Positions 48,087 to 59,593 are shown, counted from the stretch's first letter. The stretch: 64,000 nt of DNA from Siphonodentalium dalli (GCA_032622095.1 CP136066.1:93765319-93829318); one strand, 5' to 3'. Numbers and translations are program-made. Notes: generated by a model not told the origin, from the letters alone.

Positions 48087-48119
48087 CCTATTTTGTAAAG
48101 AAAGCAGTAGAAAGTGTTA

Positions 48120-48240
48120 AATTTCTATAATTCTGTTCAGTTTCTATTTCCCTTAATTTGCAGAAGATAGAATGCATAATCGAGGTGACTAATGGGTGAA
48201 CACCTACTTCAACGTGGGAACTTCAATCTGATCCACAATA
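48120..48240. mobile_element. GAGGTCC MITE, left module only
   Basis: It matches 10680-10800 (TTGCAGAAGATA..TGCATAAT, GGGAACTTCAATCTGATCC). The hairpin half of the family is found at 49815-49875, on the far side of the foldback insertion. Confidence 0.55.
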
Positions 48241-48356
48241 GGCTTGTTGTCTCATCCCATTCCAATCACCCATAATCATCCATTAGCATTTTTGTAAAAT
48301 ATTCATCTTGTTTTGTATTGCAGGGTTCCTGCGGGTCCTTGAAAACCCTTGAATAC

Positions 48357-49415
48357 CACAGGGGCCTGTAACGCGCTCCGCTGTCCGCCCCCCTTTTGCG
48401 CTGCCCATATACGCCGCTGCTATATACGCGCCTGCTTCACGCTAATGGTATAATAATAGCACAAGGGTAACTGTAGAAATTCACCTTTTTACCATCACTC
48501 GCCGATCGATCAAATATAGCTCATTCACACCAGTAATGCCACAGATATAACCAAGGATGTATCGGCGAAGAATTCATCTTTCAATCAATACCACAAACTC
48601 CCATCAAAACCATTCATATGCATAGCATTTGATAATTTTTTAACCACCGAATATTGTCTCCGAAGACCGTAAATTTTCATTTTGATCCGGCTCAGAACAA
48701 AATGTCCGAAATCTTCCCATAACTTCACCCCCGCGCGGCTTACTATAATTAAAAATCGGCCAAACGATCAACTAAACGTTTAGCGCTCAGTGATTTCTTG
48801 TCGGCTAATAATTTATTTACTCATACAAATCAACAGATCGTCAGTAAACAATTTCTATAGAGGAGAAATCTGTCGATAATTCCAACTTTAAAAAAAAAAT
48901 TTGTCAAGTCACAAAGTTCCTAATTTTAATATTCATTGTGACCTGACCTTTCCATGACTGACATAGTAGAAACAGCCAATCACCGCTCAGTGTTAGAATC
49001 GAGGTCAGGTCATAATGAATATTAAAATGAGGACCTCGATTCTAACACTGAGCGGTGATTGGCTGTATTGGCTATAGGAACTTTGTGACTTGACAAATTT
49101 TACGGTCTTCGGAGACAATATTCGGTGGTTAAAAAATTATCAAATGCTATGCATATGAATGGTTTTGATGGGAGTTTGTGGTATTGATTGAAAGATGAAT
49201 TCTTCGCCGATACATCCTTGGTTATATCTGTGGCATTACTGGTGTGAATGAGCTATATTTGATCGATCGGCGAGTGATGGTAAAAAGGTGAATTTCTACA
49301 GTTACCCTTGTGCTATTATTATACCATTAGCGTGAAGCAGGCGCGTATATAGAAGCGGCGTATATGGGCAGCGCAAAAGGGGGACGGACAGCGGATCGCG
49401 TTACAGGCCCCTGTG
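48357..49415. mobile_element. Foldback transposon with ~330-bp arms
   Basis: The left end CACAGGGGCCTGTAACGCG is the exact complement of the right end, and the arms pair almost perfectly for about 330 bp (left to about 48680, right from about 49095). The 8-bp target duplication TTGAATAC lies at 48349-48356 and 49416-49423, in a CCCTTGAAAACCCTTGAATA repeat. Inside is a second palindrome (ACAGCCAATCACCGCTCAGT and its complement, about 48970-49070). It has no coding region. The short copy at 26110 shows the same ends. Confidence 0.9.
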
Positions 49416-49423
49416 TTGAATAC

Positions 49424-49927
49424 CCTTGAATTTAAAAATCATTGTTCAAGGGCCCTTGAAACCCTTGAATTCCAGTACCAGCCCTTGAAAACCCTTGAAT
49501 GTGAACCTAATATATAAACACAAGATAGAAGGTATACACCAGGTTATAACGCACATTGTCAACTTGCATAGAAACATACGGAACACAGTGACCTAATATA
49601 ACGACCTTTGACCAACTGACATAGAATGTAAATAGTGGCTATTACGCGCTATGAATTTCACACTGTTTACAGTAGTAACAATCGATCGAGTAATTATGTA
49701 TTGCTCATTGTGATTGGTCAATGACTATCCCCTCCAGCTATTGACAAATCAAATTGCGTGTAACATATCCGAAGTCGGCTGAAAAAACAGCGTGTTACCA
49801 ATGCTCGAACACAGCGGGATAGCATCACTAAATTCACCCTCTGGGGACCTCATTCTGCAAATGACAGACACACTATTTCAAGGCTTGATAATTTATATGA
49901 ACACGATGATCTTGTTTATTTTTTCAG
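49424..49927. other. Intron before the last exon
   Basis: It begins with CCTTGAA-type repeats (to 49500) and contains the hairpin half of the GAGGTCC MITE at about 49815-49875 (ATCACTAAATTCACCCTCTG). No other feature is recognised. Confidence 0.55.
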
Positions 49928-49970
49928 GCATACTGTAGCTGGATCCATCCTAGATGTGCAGATGCTCTAG
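49928..49970 (+). CDS. RBM33: RBM33-like gene, last coding exon (beta4 of the RRM and stop)
   Basis: The acceptor is TATTTTTTCAG|GCATACT; the first base completes an Arg codon, followed by HTVAGSILDVQML and TAG at 49968-49970. This supplies strand beta4 (SILDVQML) and ends the protein within one residue of the fold, as in RBM33, whose C-terminus is also the RRM edge. The exon is too short to stand alone; exact phase continuity with exon 8 supports it. Confidence 0.85.
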
Positions 49971-50267
49971 AGTTGAACGGTAACTTATATACGCTTAGTC
50001 GGTCCATATCATGAGTTTCTAGGTGGTTAGTGTTCATATGCAGAATGAAGTAGATGATAGCATAGGATTTCTAACTAAGGATGCTAGAGTTTCAATTTCC
50101 TTGACCAGGTTTTGTCATTTAAAGATGATCTATCTCTTCCGGGCCACAATTACAACAACATAATTTTTATAAAATTTGATTTTGAGACCACAAATGCCTT
50201 TTTTCTGTAAATATAACAAAGATATAAATGAAGATTGGGTAAATTATTTGTTTGTAAAAGCATAATA

Positions 50268-50273
50268 ATAAAG
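50268..50273 (+). terminator. Possible polyadenylation signal AATAAA
   Basis: AATAAA lies about 300 nt after the stop codon of the RBM33-like gene. In AT-rich DNA the motif is common, and other AATAAA hits occur downstream (for example about 50457 and 56059), so the true 3' end is uncertain. Confidence 0.3.
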
Positions 50274-50581
50274 TGGATTATTTGCGCAAAATATCTGAAT
50301 CAAAATGGCATTGTCTTGATGGAGATTTCTAACAAGATAGTGTTCTCCTTCTACCTATGCTCCAAATGCGCCGGAAGTTTCTGTTAAAAAATAGCCAGTA
50401 GAACCTGGTAAAACCGTTCTGAAAGGTTGTATATATTATACCAGAAAAAAAAATCTAAATAAAATCAATATTAATTGATAGAAGTGTCTGATTCATATTT
50501 ATTATGTTTTACCCCAGAAAGTATATAAAACTTGTTAAGAATAGATATACTATCTTTAAGAATTTTATTTTAACTCTTTAA

Positions 50582-51737
50582 CCCTCAATGACGTGATTTG
50601 ACGTGTAATTTACTAATTAGCAGCGAATTTATTGCGCTCGCTTATTGATAATTTTATTAGACATGTTGTTACCGCGAATTTCTTGAACACCACCGAAAGT
50701 TACATTTCAATGCAAATTGTATCCGTTATTCTACAAATTATTACCAGCTAAATTTTCATTGTGAAAATCACGCCTATACAACGGAACTGGTCGGTCTAAA
50801 TCATGCAGGAATGGATAAAATTTCATTTTTATTTATGCCAAACTTCCTCGGAAAAGTTGAGAAAGTCACCAGAAAAAGTTGAACAGACGGTTCGTTTAGG
50901 GGGAAATCCTTGTGATGAAGGGAATACACATCCCATCTCCGATTATAATTTAAACTTTTGTGGAGAAAACTGGAAAAATCTAGCTTTAATATCGAGTAAA
51001 TCATAACATTTTATGACGTGATTGTTGGTTGCGTCATTTTCAGTTTGATGCTTTCGCAAAACACGTTGTTTATTTATCTGGTGCGATGGTATTACTCGTC
51101 TCTTAAATATGAATAATCCCTACGATTCCCAATATCAATAAAAAATAAAAATAAATCCAACTTCCTTATTTGGGTGAGGCTTGATTCTGCTGTCACTGGA
51201 TTGGTCCGGCTCTTCCATCAATTATACAGGCTCTTCTAATAACCTCCCGATTGATCCACTCTTCCGGTTTGCAACACAACACACACACGTGGTTTTCACT
51301 CGACCGAAGTTGAATTAAGAATTGCAAAGTTGGTTCAAACGATATAATTATTCAGAAAATGGCAACAAGAAATAGATCTTTGGTTTGTTCAGGCGGATTT
51401 GGAAACATTAGAAGACAATTTCAGTACTGATACCAGTATGTTGTAATACCTGGGTACCGGTATGTCATTGAAAATGGAATAATTATTTGCACCCCCAGCC
51501 GGGATTGAAATGGATTATTCCATATTGAACTGCACTTAGCGATATAAACTTCCCGCTACTTGACCATAAATCGACAAGGTGTTGATCTGAACAGTTATGT
51601 CACAGTATTCATATTCAATAAAGCATAAAAAACTGAATATACACCGTTTATATAAACGAAAAACTTGCCATGCAAACCAACACGTCAAATCACGTCATTG
51701 AGGAATAGGTAGCCACGTCAAATCACGTCATTGAGGG
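50582..51737. mobile_element. piggyBac-like non-autonomous element, 1156 bp
   Basis: The ends are CCCTCAATGACGTGATTTGA and its complement, matching over about 24 bp. The left flank is TTAA (50578-50581); the right flank is TTAC (51738-51741), one change from TTAA. A second copy of the right terminal repeat sits just inside, at about 51680-51703. Short frames within (50801-51006, both strands) have no recognisable similarity. Confidence 0.82.
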
Positions 51738-51830
51738 TTACGCTAGAAAACTATTTGAGTGTTAAAGAGTTAAAGTGTCTTCATTATGAGAGTTGAAGTG
51801 ATTCAGTGTTTTTCAGACTTAATATTTTAA

Positions 51831-52023
51831 CCCTTTCAGTGCCAAGTCGATTTTTGTATCAACCCATATTTCCTTGATCATTTTTCAAATTTATTGATTA
51901 TAATAATGTGATACATATCTTAGAGCTCTTTCCATCAATGTATCACATTATTATAATCAATAAATTTGAAAATTATCAAGGAAATATTGGTTGATACAAA
52001 AATCGGACTTGGCACTGAAAGGG
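51831..52023. mobile_element. 193-bp TTAA palindromic MITE
   Basis: TTAA at 51827-51830 and 52024-52027 flanks CCCTTTCAGTGCCAAGTCGA and its near-complement. The arms pair for about 80 bp, including TTTATTGATTATAATAATGT, around a short loop near 51920. It shares its ends with the element at 14940. Confidence 0.88.
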
Positions 52024-52534
52024 TTAATGATTACATATGATGAGTTCCACTGAATGGAGCATGTCCTATGATATGCCTTTTTGTATCTATAGTGAAGGGC
52101 TTGGATCTCTTTCTTGCACTTACACTTTTAACAAAAATTTTAGACATTCATTCACTAATCCTAAATTTATTTGCCATAATCTTTTAAGTCTTACATAGCA
52201 ATAGTTATATCAGACTGGTGTTATTGTGTTTATGTTTAAGTTTTTCAAGTTTTAGGTTATATGTTACATGTTAATGTTTAGATATTTCCACCACAGTTTC
52301 ATTATTCCATAGAAAACTTCAGAAAAAATGGTCTCTGAGTGTGGTATCAAACTGTTTAAAATGATAATGCCAATCAAAGTAGGATTCGGGGTGTATATAG
52401 TGGAGACCTCCTTTCGTTAAGCCAACCTTCTTTCTGTATGTCCTTCCATCCTTCTGTCCGTCTGTAACAAACATTTCACAACACAGCTCAAGTTTCGTTA
52501 CTTCCAATTTGGATGTCCTTTGGTATGCCGGTAG

Positions 52535-53115
52535 ACCAGCATTGTGGAAAGGATCTCCCCATAGTGCAGGTTTTGTCCACACTTTTTTCCAGAGTTATGG
52601 CCCTTTGCTGGACTTAGTGTAAAACGTGTCAATGTGTCCATAACAAACATTATTCTGTGGATATCTTTATCATTGGATTTAATTGTCCTTTGGCATGGTG
52701 ATAGCACAGGTTGGGAGAAAGGATATCCACATACTGCGGGTTTCGTCCATTAATTTTTACCACAGTAACGGCTCTTGTTTGACTTGTAAATTTTCAAATT
52801 TTGTGTCCAAAAGAACTTTTCAGCTTGTAACTTGGGTGTTAGTTATTGGAATTTGTTGTCCTTTGGCACATTGATAGTACAGGTTGGGGGGGAAAGGATA
52901 TCCACAAACTGGGTTTCGTCCATTAATTTTTTCCAGAGTTACGGCCCTTGTTTTACTTGCAAATTTGTGAATTTTGTGTCTGAAAGAACATTTCAGCTTG
53001 TAACTCGAGTGATAATTACGGATTTCATTGTCCTTAATAGGCGTTGGCTTGGTGATAGCACAGGTTGGTGGAAAGGATACCCACATACTATTTTCATCCA
53101 TTAAGTTTTACACAG
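52535..53115 (+). repeat. ~145-bp tandem repeat (ACGGCCCTTG..GGAAAGGATA), about four units
   Basis: Landmarks recur in order: GAAAGGATCTCC/GAAAGGATATCC, CACATACTGCGG, TTACGGCCCTTG and CATTTCAGCTTGTAACTCG, at about 52550, 52720, 52890 and 53070. A single diverged unit occurs near 20505. Open frames are by-products. 52028-52534 and 53116-53880 hold no recognised feature. Confidence 0.7.
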
Positions 53116-53887
53116 TTACGGCCCTTGTTTGACTTAGAAATTAGTGAATTGAAGAAGGAGACCTTTTTCCGTCCTTCATAATGCAGTTTTTGTCTGCACT
53201 TTTTTCCCAGAGTTATGCCCATTGCCTGAATTATGACCCGGGGTTTGCTTTGTCCACACTTTTTTCAGATTTATGGCCCTTTGCCAGAGTTATGACCTGG
53301 AGTTGAACTGAGGGAAATGCCCCACTATGACTTCATTTTCTCTCCATGAAATTTCTATTTGAACAATGGAAAAAATGTAATTTTTTTTATTTTCTTTTGT
53401 TGGTATCACCGCAAGAGTTTTTGCTTTGTTTATTGTTGCACAACATTAATCTTGCAAACACGAATCAACATCAAACAAATTAGTAGATTAGTCTAATCTA
53501 CATTACTATTTAAAAAATTCCTGATCATTTGAGAATCATATTTCTGTCTGGACTGCAACTGACATTTATATAAAATATCACATTCACTACGTAACAGTTT
53601 TACTTATCTTTTGAGTATGAATAATCAGGAAACTAATAGTAAGGCAGATGGTCCCGAGAACACCATAACTAGAATGAAATGTGTGTTATCAGTTTATTCT
53701 ATTGGGAAGGTTAACAATCATTTGATTAAATGAAACTTTTTGAACAAATACTTGTAATATCAGTCCAATGAGGAATCAGCTGATCCAATGTGAATTTTGT
53801 TCCTATTTTTAATTCGCTAATCGTGAGATTATGAAACCTCTCTATTTATTTGTATACATGTTTTACTCAGGGTAATTGTTATTTTAA

Positions 53888-54356
53888 CCCATTCTATACT
53901 GAATGGCTTCTCCAATTCAGTAATAACAGTATACATTGGAACGGTCTATTATTAATTTTGAGGAGTGTCGAGAAAAAAATGAGCAGACGACAGACATATG
54001 AAAAATTGCAGAAGGATTCGTATTCTCTATTGGGGGAAATGTTCCCATAATAAGTTCAACAAATGGTCAATGTTTGTTGAACTTATTTTATGAATATTTC
54101 CTGAGGGAACTACTTGTCAATGTGTATTTAGTTTAGAAAGGGTAAAAAACTATTTGAAAAATATTTTATCCATTAACCTTTTCTATACTAAACACTCATT
54201 GACAAGTAGTTCCCTTATAAAATATTCATATAAGTTCCACAAACATGTCGTTTGTTTTGAACTTATTATCTGAACATTTCCCACCAATGGATATGAATCC
54301 TTCAGCACTTGTATTATCTGTCCCAGTCTGTCTTCCACTTATATTACCTGAGGATC
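53888..54356. mobile_element. TTAA-CCCTTTCTATACT family, two overlapping copies
   Basis: TTAA at 53884-53887 precedes CCCATTCTATACTGAATGG. A first copy runs to about 54140 (TTTAGAAAGGGTAAA), and an inverted or second copy begins at about 54175 (TTAACCTTTTCTATACTAAA). Shared modules are GTTGAACTTATT, AAATGTTC and CATTGACAAGTAGTTCCCT. The hAT-like element at 54357 is inserted into the second copy. Confidence 0.65.
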
Positions 54357-55113
54357 AGGCCTTCGATTATGAGGCGTGCGATCGCGCTCGCGCACCATAG
54401 CACGCCTGAAATTAAATCTTGGCGAGTAATTAATCACACTCCTCGGCGATATTCGGCGCACGATTGAAAAAAGGTTTATAATAACGATCAACCTTGTTTG
54501 CTGGAGAAGACTGACAGACATGCCGTATACGACGGAAGTAATTGTTTTAAGTTTTGCGCATGCGCTAGAACATTATTATAGTCAGGTGCGTTTAGCGATG
54601 TCGTCGCATTCGTATGTAGGTCTGAGTAATTCTCGGCTAGATATTGTTACCAACATGACATATTTAAATTAATCCCACCGTGCACCCCATCACCAATGCA
54701 ACATAATTTTGGTACCATGATTGTGTTGCGTTCTAAATGAAGCCGCCCCGATGGGCGGTGAAGATGAATAGAAATTGAAACTTGAGTTCGGGGCAATCAA
54801 ACATTATTTTAAAAAATATCGATAGAGTTCACACAACAGGAAACTCTCACGTGGTTACATGGTCTCTGACCGCATTTCATAACAACTTACATCCAACGGA
54901 AGCATTACGACGCAATTCGAGAATGGTGTTTTAATTACTTCAATGTGGAGAATACATGTGTACAGATGAATCACAATGGTGATAAAATTGATTTAATTTT
55001 GAGTCTTCGTTTGTCATTTTATACCCCCGAAATATCCACCAAAATCACACGCCTGGGTTTCAGGTTAGGCGAGTGACCAACCACACTCCTGCATTTTACA
55101 GAATCGAAGGCCT
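54357..55113. mobile_element. Non-autonomous hAT-like element, 757 bp
   Basis: The ends are AGGCCTTCGATTATG and the complement of AGGCCTTCGATTCTG. The 8-bp flanks TGAGGATC (54349-54356) and GGAGGATC (55114-55121) differ at one base. Subterminal CGCCTGAAA/TTTCAGG and AATCACACTCCT motifs occur at both ends. No coding region is seen. Confidence 0.75.
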
Positions 55114-55149
55114 GGAGGATCCAACCAAACAAGTCTGAGTTTAGTGCGC

Positions 55150-55565
55150 CTGGCATTTGCAGAATGAGGTCTCCAGAGGATGAATTTAGTGACGCTATCC
55201 CGCATAGCATCACCAAATTCACCCTCTGTGACAGTGAACCTCATTCTACATGGCCTTATCCGCTATGGGAGACAGACTGATTGAATTTCCCAAATGGTGA
55301 ATTTTGTGATGTACACCCATTGGGAACCTCGATTATGCAATATGTTGTCTGCCAATTTGAGGATATAGAGAAACTAAACTAAAAAAGAAATAGAATCTAT
55401 GTGAAGAAGTTTCTACAGAAATTTGATAATAAAGAACTTTCCAGCGAAAATGAGGCCTAAGCAGAATGAGGTCCCCAGAGGGTGAATTTAGTTATGCTAG
55501 CCTGCTATTTAGGATAGCATCACTAAATTCACCCTCTGGGGACCTCATTCTGCAAATGACAGGCA
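55150..55565. mobile_element. GAGGTCC-hairpin MITE, two hairpins and a shared module
   Basis: Hairpins at 55155-55255 and 55462-55562 flank the inverted module (GCAATATGTTGTCTGCCAAT to about 55390). The arms of the right hairpin are nearly perfect. It mirrors the arrangement at 58890-59310. Confidence 0.78.
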
Positions 55566-56639
55566 CACCAAACGCAGGCTTGCCACCAAATGAATATCAG
55601 ACCATTCCTACTAGTTTGTATTCTTTTATAACTGGTTGGGAGATTCTGTTTAGTTAAGAAAGACTAACTGTGATATTGAGAAACCTATTTTATATTATTT
55701 ACCTCTCTTATATCTATTCAAGTGTTTTACTCAGGTTAATTGTTATTTAATAGTTTATATTTGATAAAATCTCATTAATATATTATATTTTCTTCCAGTT
55801 GTCGGAATGCCCGGATGTCTGTTATCACAAGAATTCTATTAAAGTTCAGTAGGAGTTTATTAGTGATTTAGGTATTTAGTGAAGTGATAAATGAACATTT
55901 AGGACTGTTGTGGGGTTAGGTTTTGTGCCGTAAAAATCATTTGCTAACATAATTTGCAAATTGTATAGACACTAAGACATTATAAAATATGGTTAGTAGG
56001 TATTTTATTCCCTTTTATATATAAACTTACTTGCTTTTTTGGGATATTTTTGTTGTAGAATAAATAACCTTCAAATTGAAGAAATCACTGGTATGTAATC
56101 CTTATTTGTTAAATTTTCGACTATTTTTATTTGCCAAATATACAACAATCACACACAAAATATCCAAATCCTAGTTTCGTTGTTAGTTATCGTTTTGATG
56201 AACTCATGAACCTTTGACCCTGATCTGGAAAAAATGAACATTTGGGACAAGTGAACTTGGGCAATCTCATGGAATTGTCTCATTTTAACTTAATTTTTCA
56301 CAGCGCAGGGTGTGCTTTGTTACTATTTATTTTTGTTCACTGTATGATTAATGCCTATATGTTTTGAATAAATCCCATTTACTACTTGATAAATCTACAG
56401 TCTCAAGCAGCATACATGGTATTAGTGGTCATGACTGATGTCAATACTGGTCATTATATAAGTGTCATTATCAATCCCCTTTCAATCCCATTCTTGATCT
56501 TGGGAGTAGTCATATGAGTCAGTTTGTGCAGAGGTTATTCATGGAGACAACTGAGTGCCTGTAGCACAGAGTTATATAGCAGATGGAAAGCCTGAACTGT
56601 TAAGGATCCTGGGATGGCGAATCAGCACAGAATAACTTT
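55566..56639. other. Stretch without a supported gene
   Basis: AT-rich sequence. A splice-acceptor-like TTTTCTTCCAG at about 55798 and an AATAAA at 56059 could mark an untranslated exon of a neighbouring or extended transcript, but nothing coding is visible. Confidence 0.4.
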
Positions 56640-57310
56640 TAATTTGGAGTGCCTAAACTGTTGTCATTTGGAGTGCCTGAACTGTGTTGGTATGCTGGAG
56701 CTTAAATCTGCATGAAATGACTTTTAATAGTTTGGAATGCCTGAACTGTTGTCATTTGGAGTGCCTGAACAGTTGTGGTACACTGGAGCTTAAATCGGCA
56801 CAGATTGACTTTTAATTTGAAGTGCCTGAACCGTTGTGGTACACTGAGCTTAAATCTGCATGGAATGACTTTTAGTTTGGAATCCCTGAACTGTTGTGGT
56901 ACAACGAAGCCTAAATCAGCGCAGAATGACTTTTCATTTGGAATTCCTGATCTGTGGTGGTACAACAAAGCTTAAATCAGCACAGAATGACTCTTCATTT
57001 GGAATGCCTGAACTGCTGTGGTACAATGAAGCTTAAATCAGCAAAGAATGACTTTTCATTTGGAATGCCTGAACTGCTGTGGTACACTGATGCTTAACTG
57101 GATAGAATGACTTTTTGTTTGGAGTGGATTAACTGCTGTGGCATGCTGGGCTTGAATCAGTACAGAATGACTTTTCATTTGGAGTGTCTGAACTGTTGTG
57201 GTATGCTGAAGCTAAAATCAGCAGAAGATAAGCACCTCTTTTGGAGTTGGTTAACTCCTGATATGCAGGACTGTGAATTTGCACAGAATGACATTTTGGT
57301 TGAAGAGCTT
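56640..57310 (+). repeat. ~61-bp tandem repeat (GGAGTGCCTGAACTGTTGTG), about 11 units
   Basis: The unit combines TTTGGAGTGCCTGAACTGTT, GTGGTACACTGGAGCTTAAA and TCAGCACAGAATGACTTTT. Divergence rises toward the right. Peptide frames on both strands come from the repeat. Confidence 0.85.
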
Positions 57311-57440
57311 TATTTGCCATGGTACCGAGTGGTGTCCGCACAGAATTAAATTCTGTTTGCGTACCTTAACTTTCTCAGTATAGAGCTTGAATCAGCACAG
57401 GATTTCCATTGATGACATTCTGTTACAATGTCCGAATTAA

Positions 57441-57832
57441 CCCTTTACCCAACAGAAGGACCCTGTGCCAATGCATTCTCTTATATATGCGAGTCGACCA
57501 TAGGTCGCCTCGCATATATAAGAGAATGCATTGGCTTAACACATTAAAAATTATAAAATTGTTAAAGAATGTAAGAAAAAATGGTAAAAAGTGTTAAAAA
57601 AAGATTTGTTTTAGGCCAATGCATTCTCTTATATATGCGAGGCGACCTATGGTCGACTCGCATATATAAGAGAATGCATTGGCACAGGGCATAACTGTAA
57701 CTATCACAATGTGGTCAAGGAGCCGGTTCCAATGATATCCATATTTGTATGGTTCTATTGAGACAGACCGAAGATATTTTAGGCTGTTGAAGCTTTATTT
57801 GGCCGGTTTTGGCCAGTTTGTTGGGTAAAGGG
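57441..57832. mobile_element. TTAA-type element (CCCTTTACCCAACA) with two nested GCATTCTC hairpins
   Basis: TTAA at 57437-57440 and 57833-57836 flanks CCCTTTACCCAACA and TGTTGGGTAAAGGG, a perfect inverted pair. Inside, two perfect or near-perfect hairpins (57464-57536, 57614-57687) with GCATTCTCTTATATATGCGA arms form an inverted pair. Confidence 0.88.
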
Positions 57833-57836
57833 TTAA

Positions 57837-58562
57837 CTGAAAAGTCCATGCCTATCTTCACATTATTCATTTGGAATACCTGATCTGTCTTCAAAAGCTT
57901 GAATGTCTGTCAACTTATCAACTGAAAGAATTTATTATTGTGTGGACGCTTGCTTTTTTGAAAGTTACCTTCTCCTTAGATGCACGGTCTGCAGAATCAC
58001 CATATTTCAAGGCTGGAGTTGTCGTGTCTGAACAAAAACTAGTTTCTTAATGAGTTTGCGAACCACTCCCTATCCACTGTCCCTGTTGAATCTAGAACAC
58101 ATTTTATTCCTGTGAGTAAATGCGAGAGACTCGAGATACAGTCTATTTTTTTTTGACAGGAAGTATAGTTGCATTTAAGAAGAACTATTGACAATACAGG
58201 TGATTACTAGTGTATTTGACAGGACTTGTTTGAAATAACTTTAAGAACAGAATTTTGTGTCGGAAACTGAAGTAAGATGATCAGTGATTTTTTTTTAGGA
58301 GAAATCACTTTAAAAGCATACAGAAGATTATTGTTCAGTAATAGCAGGCTAAATCTTCGCTTCTGCTTTGTTTTCTTATTTTTGAAACAAAATCAGCCCA
58401 AATACTGCAGATTTGTCTTGGATATTCCCGAGCTTAGAAATCGTGACTCATACTTCAACTCGAAACGGCCAGTGAGAGAAGTCTTCTTAACCACGGAAGA
58501 GACAAATATCTGGAAATTAAAATCTGTTTAAATTGGACAGACTACAACAAAAACCTCCTTAA
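57837..58562. other. Stretch without a supported gene
   Basis: No repeat or exon that I can recognise; an 84-codon frame at 58277-58531 lacks similarity to any known family and has no supporting splice context. Confidence 0.5.
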
Positions 58563-58566
58563 TTAA

Positions 58567-58592
58567 CCCTTTCAGCCATGCAACTGAAAGGG
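58567..58592. mobile_element. 26-bp minimal TTAA hairpin
   Basis: CCCTTTCAG..CTGAAAGGG with an 8-bp loop lies between two TTAA sites (58563-58566, 58593-58596). The second TTAA also starts the next element. It looks like an element reduced to its termini. Confidence 0.6.
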
Positions 58593-58596
58593 TTAA

Positions 58597-58865
58597 CCCT
58601 TTATACTATACTAAATACTCATTGACGAGTAGCCTCCTTAGGAAATGTTCAGATTATAAGTTCAACAAACTACCATTATCATATGTTGTTTGTTGAACTT
58701 ATTATCTGAACATATCCCATCAATTAATAGAAATCCTTCAGAAATCCTATCATTTTGTCTATCTGTCATCTGCTTATATTACCTGAACATCTCTCCAGAT
58801 GCATAATAGACCATTCAAATGTTTACTGTTATAACTGAGTGGGAAAATCCATTTAGTAAAGAAAA
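58597..58865. mobile_element. TTAA-CCCTTTATACT family copy
   Basis: It starts directly after the TTAA at 58593 with CCCTTTATACTATACTAAAT and shares the modules GTTGAACTTATTATCTGAAC and TTACCTGAACATCTCTCCAG with copies at 53888 and 61081. The right terminus is decayed. Confidence 0.65.
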
Positions 58866-58889
58866 GCCTGCCTTTAATTTGCCTATCAT

Positions 58890-59310
58890 TTGCAGAATGG
58901 GGTCCCCAGAAGGTGAATTTAGTTATGCTATTCCGCATAGCGGGCTAACATCACTAAATTCACCCTATGGGGACCTCATTCTGCTTAGGCCTCATCTTCT
59001 CTGGAAAGTTTCTTTATTATCAAATTTCTATAGAAACTTCTTCACATAGATTCTATCTCTTTTTTAGTTTAGTTTCTCTACATCCCCAAACTGGCAGACG
59101 ACTCATTGCATAATTGAGGTTTCCAAATGGGTGAACAAAATCAAAATATTCACCATTTGATAACTTCGATCTAAGTCTATGTCTTCCGTAGCAGATGATG
59201 CCATGCAGAATGAGGTCCCCAGAGGGTGAATTTGGTGATGCTAGCCCGATATGCGGGATACCGTCACTAAATTCACCCTCTGGGGACCTCATTCTGCAAA
59301 CGACAGGCAT
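58890..59310. mobile_element. GAGGTCC-hairpin MITE, two hairpins and a shared module
   Basis: Hairpins at 58893-58985 and 59205-59300 flank the module at 58986-59204 (TTAGTTTCTCTACATCCCCA). Arms pair almost fully. It is a more complete relative of the copy at 4101. Confidence 0.8.
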
Positions 59311-59356
59311 GCTAAGCACAGGCTTGGTAAAGAAAGATATGCTGTTTGTTTTTTAA

Positions 59357-59593
59357 CCCTTTCTTTATTAAGTGGATGCTCAAACTCAGTTATAGAAGTA
59401 TACATGGAAACGGTCAATTATTCATTTGGAGGGATGTTCATGTAATAAAAGCAGACGACAGAAAGGTGAAAAGATGATACAATTGCAGAAGGATTTCTAT
59501 TAATTGATGGGAAATGTTCAGTTAATAATGGTTGTTTTTGAACTTATCATCTGAACATTTCCTAACGTCAATGAGTACTTAGTACAGAAAGGG
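59357..59593. mobile_element. TTAA-CCCTTTCTTTATTAAG family copy
   Basis: TTAA at 59353-59356 and 59594-59597 is intact. The ends are CCCTTTCTTTATTAAGTGG and ACTTAGTACAGAAAGGG, imperfectly inverted. 59598-60463 holds no recognised feature. Confidence 0.75.

Noticed and set aside
56702..57349. Peptide-repeat frames on both strands
   Set aside because: A product of the 61-bp tandem repeat.
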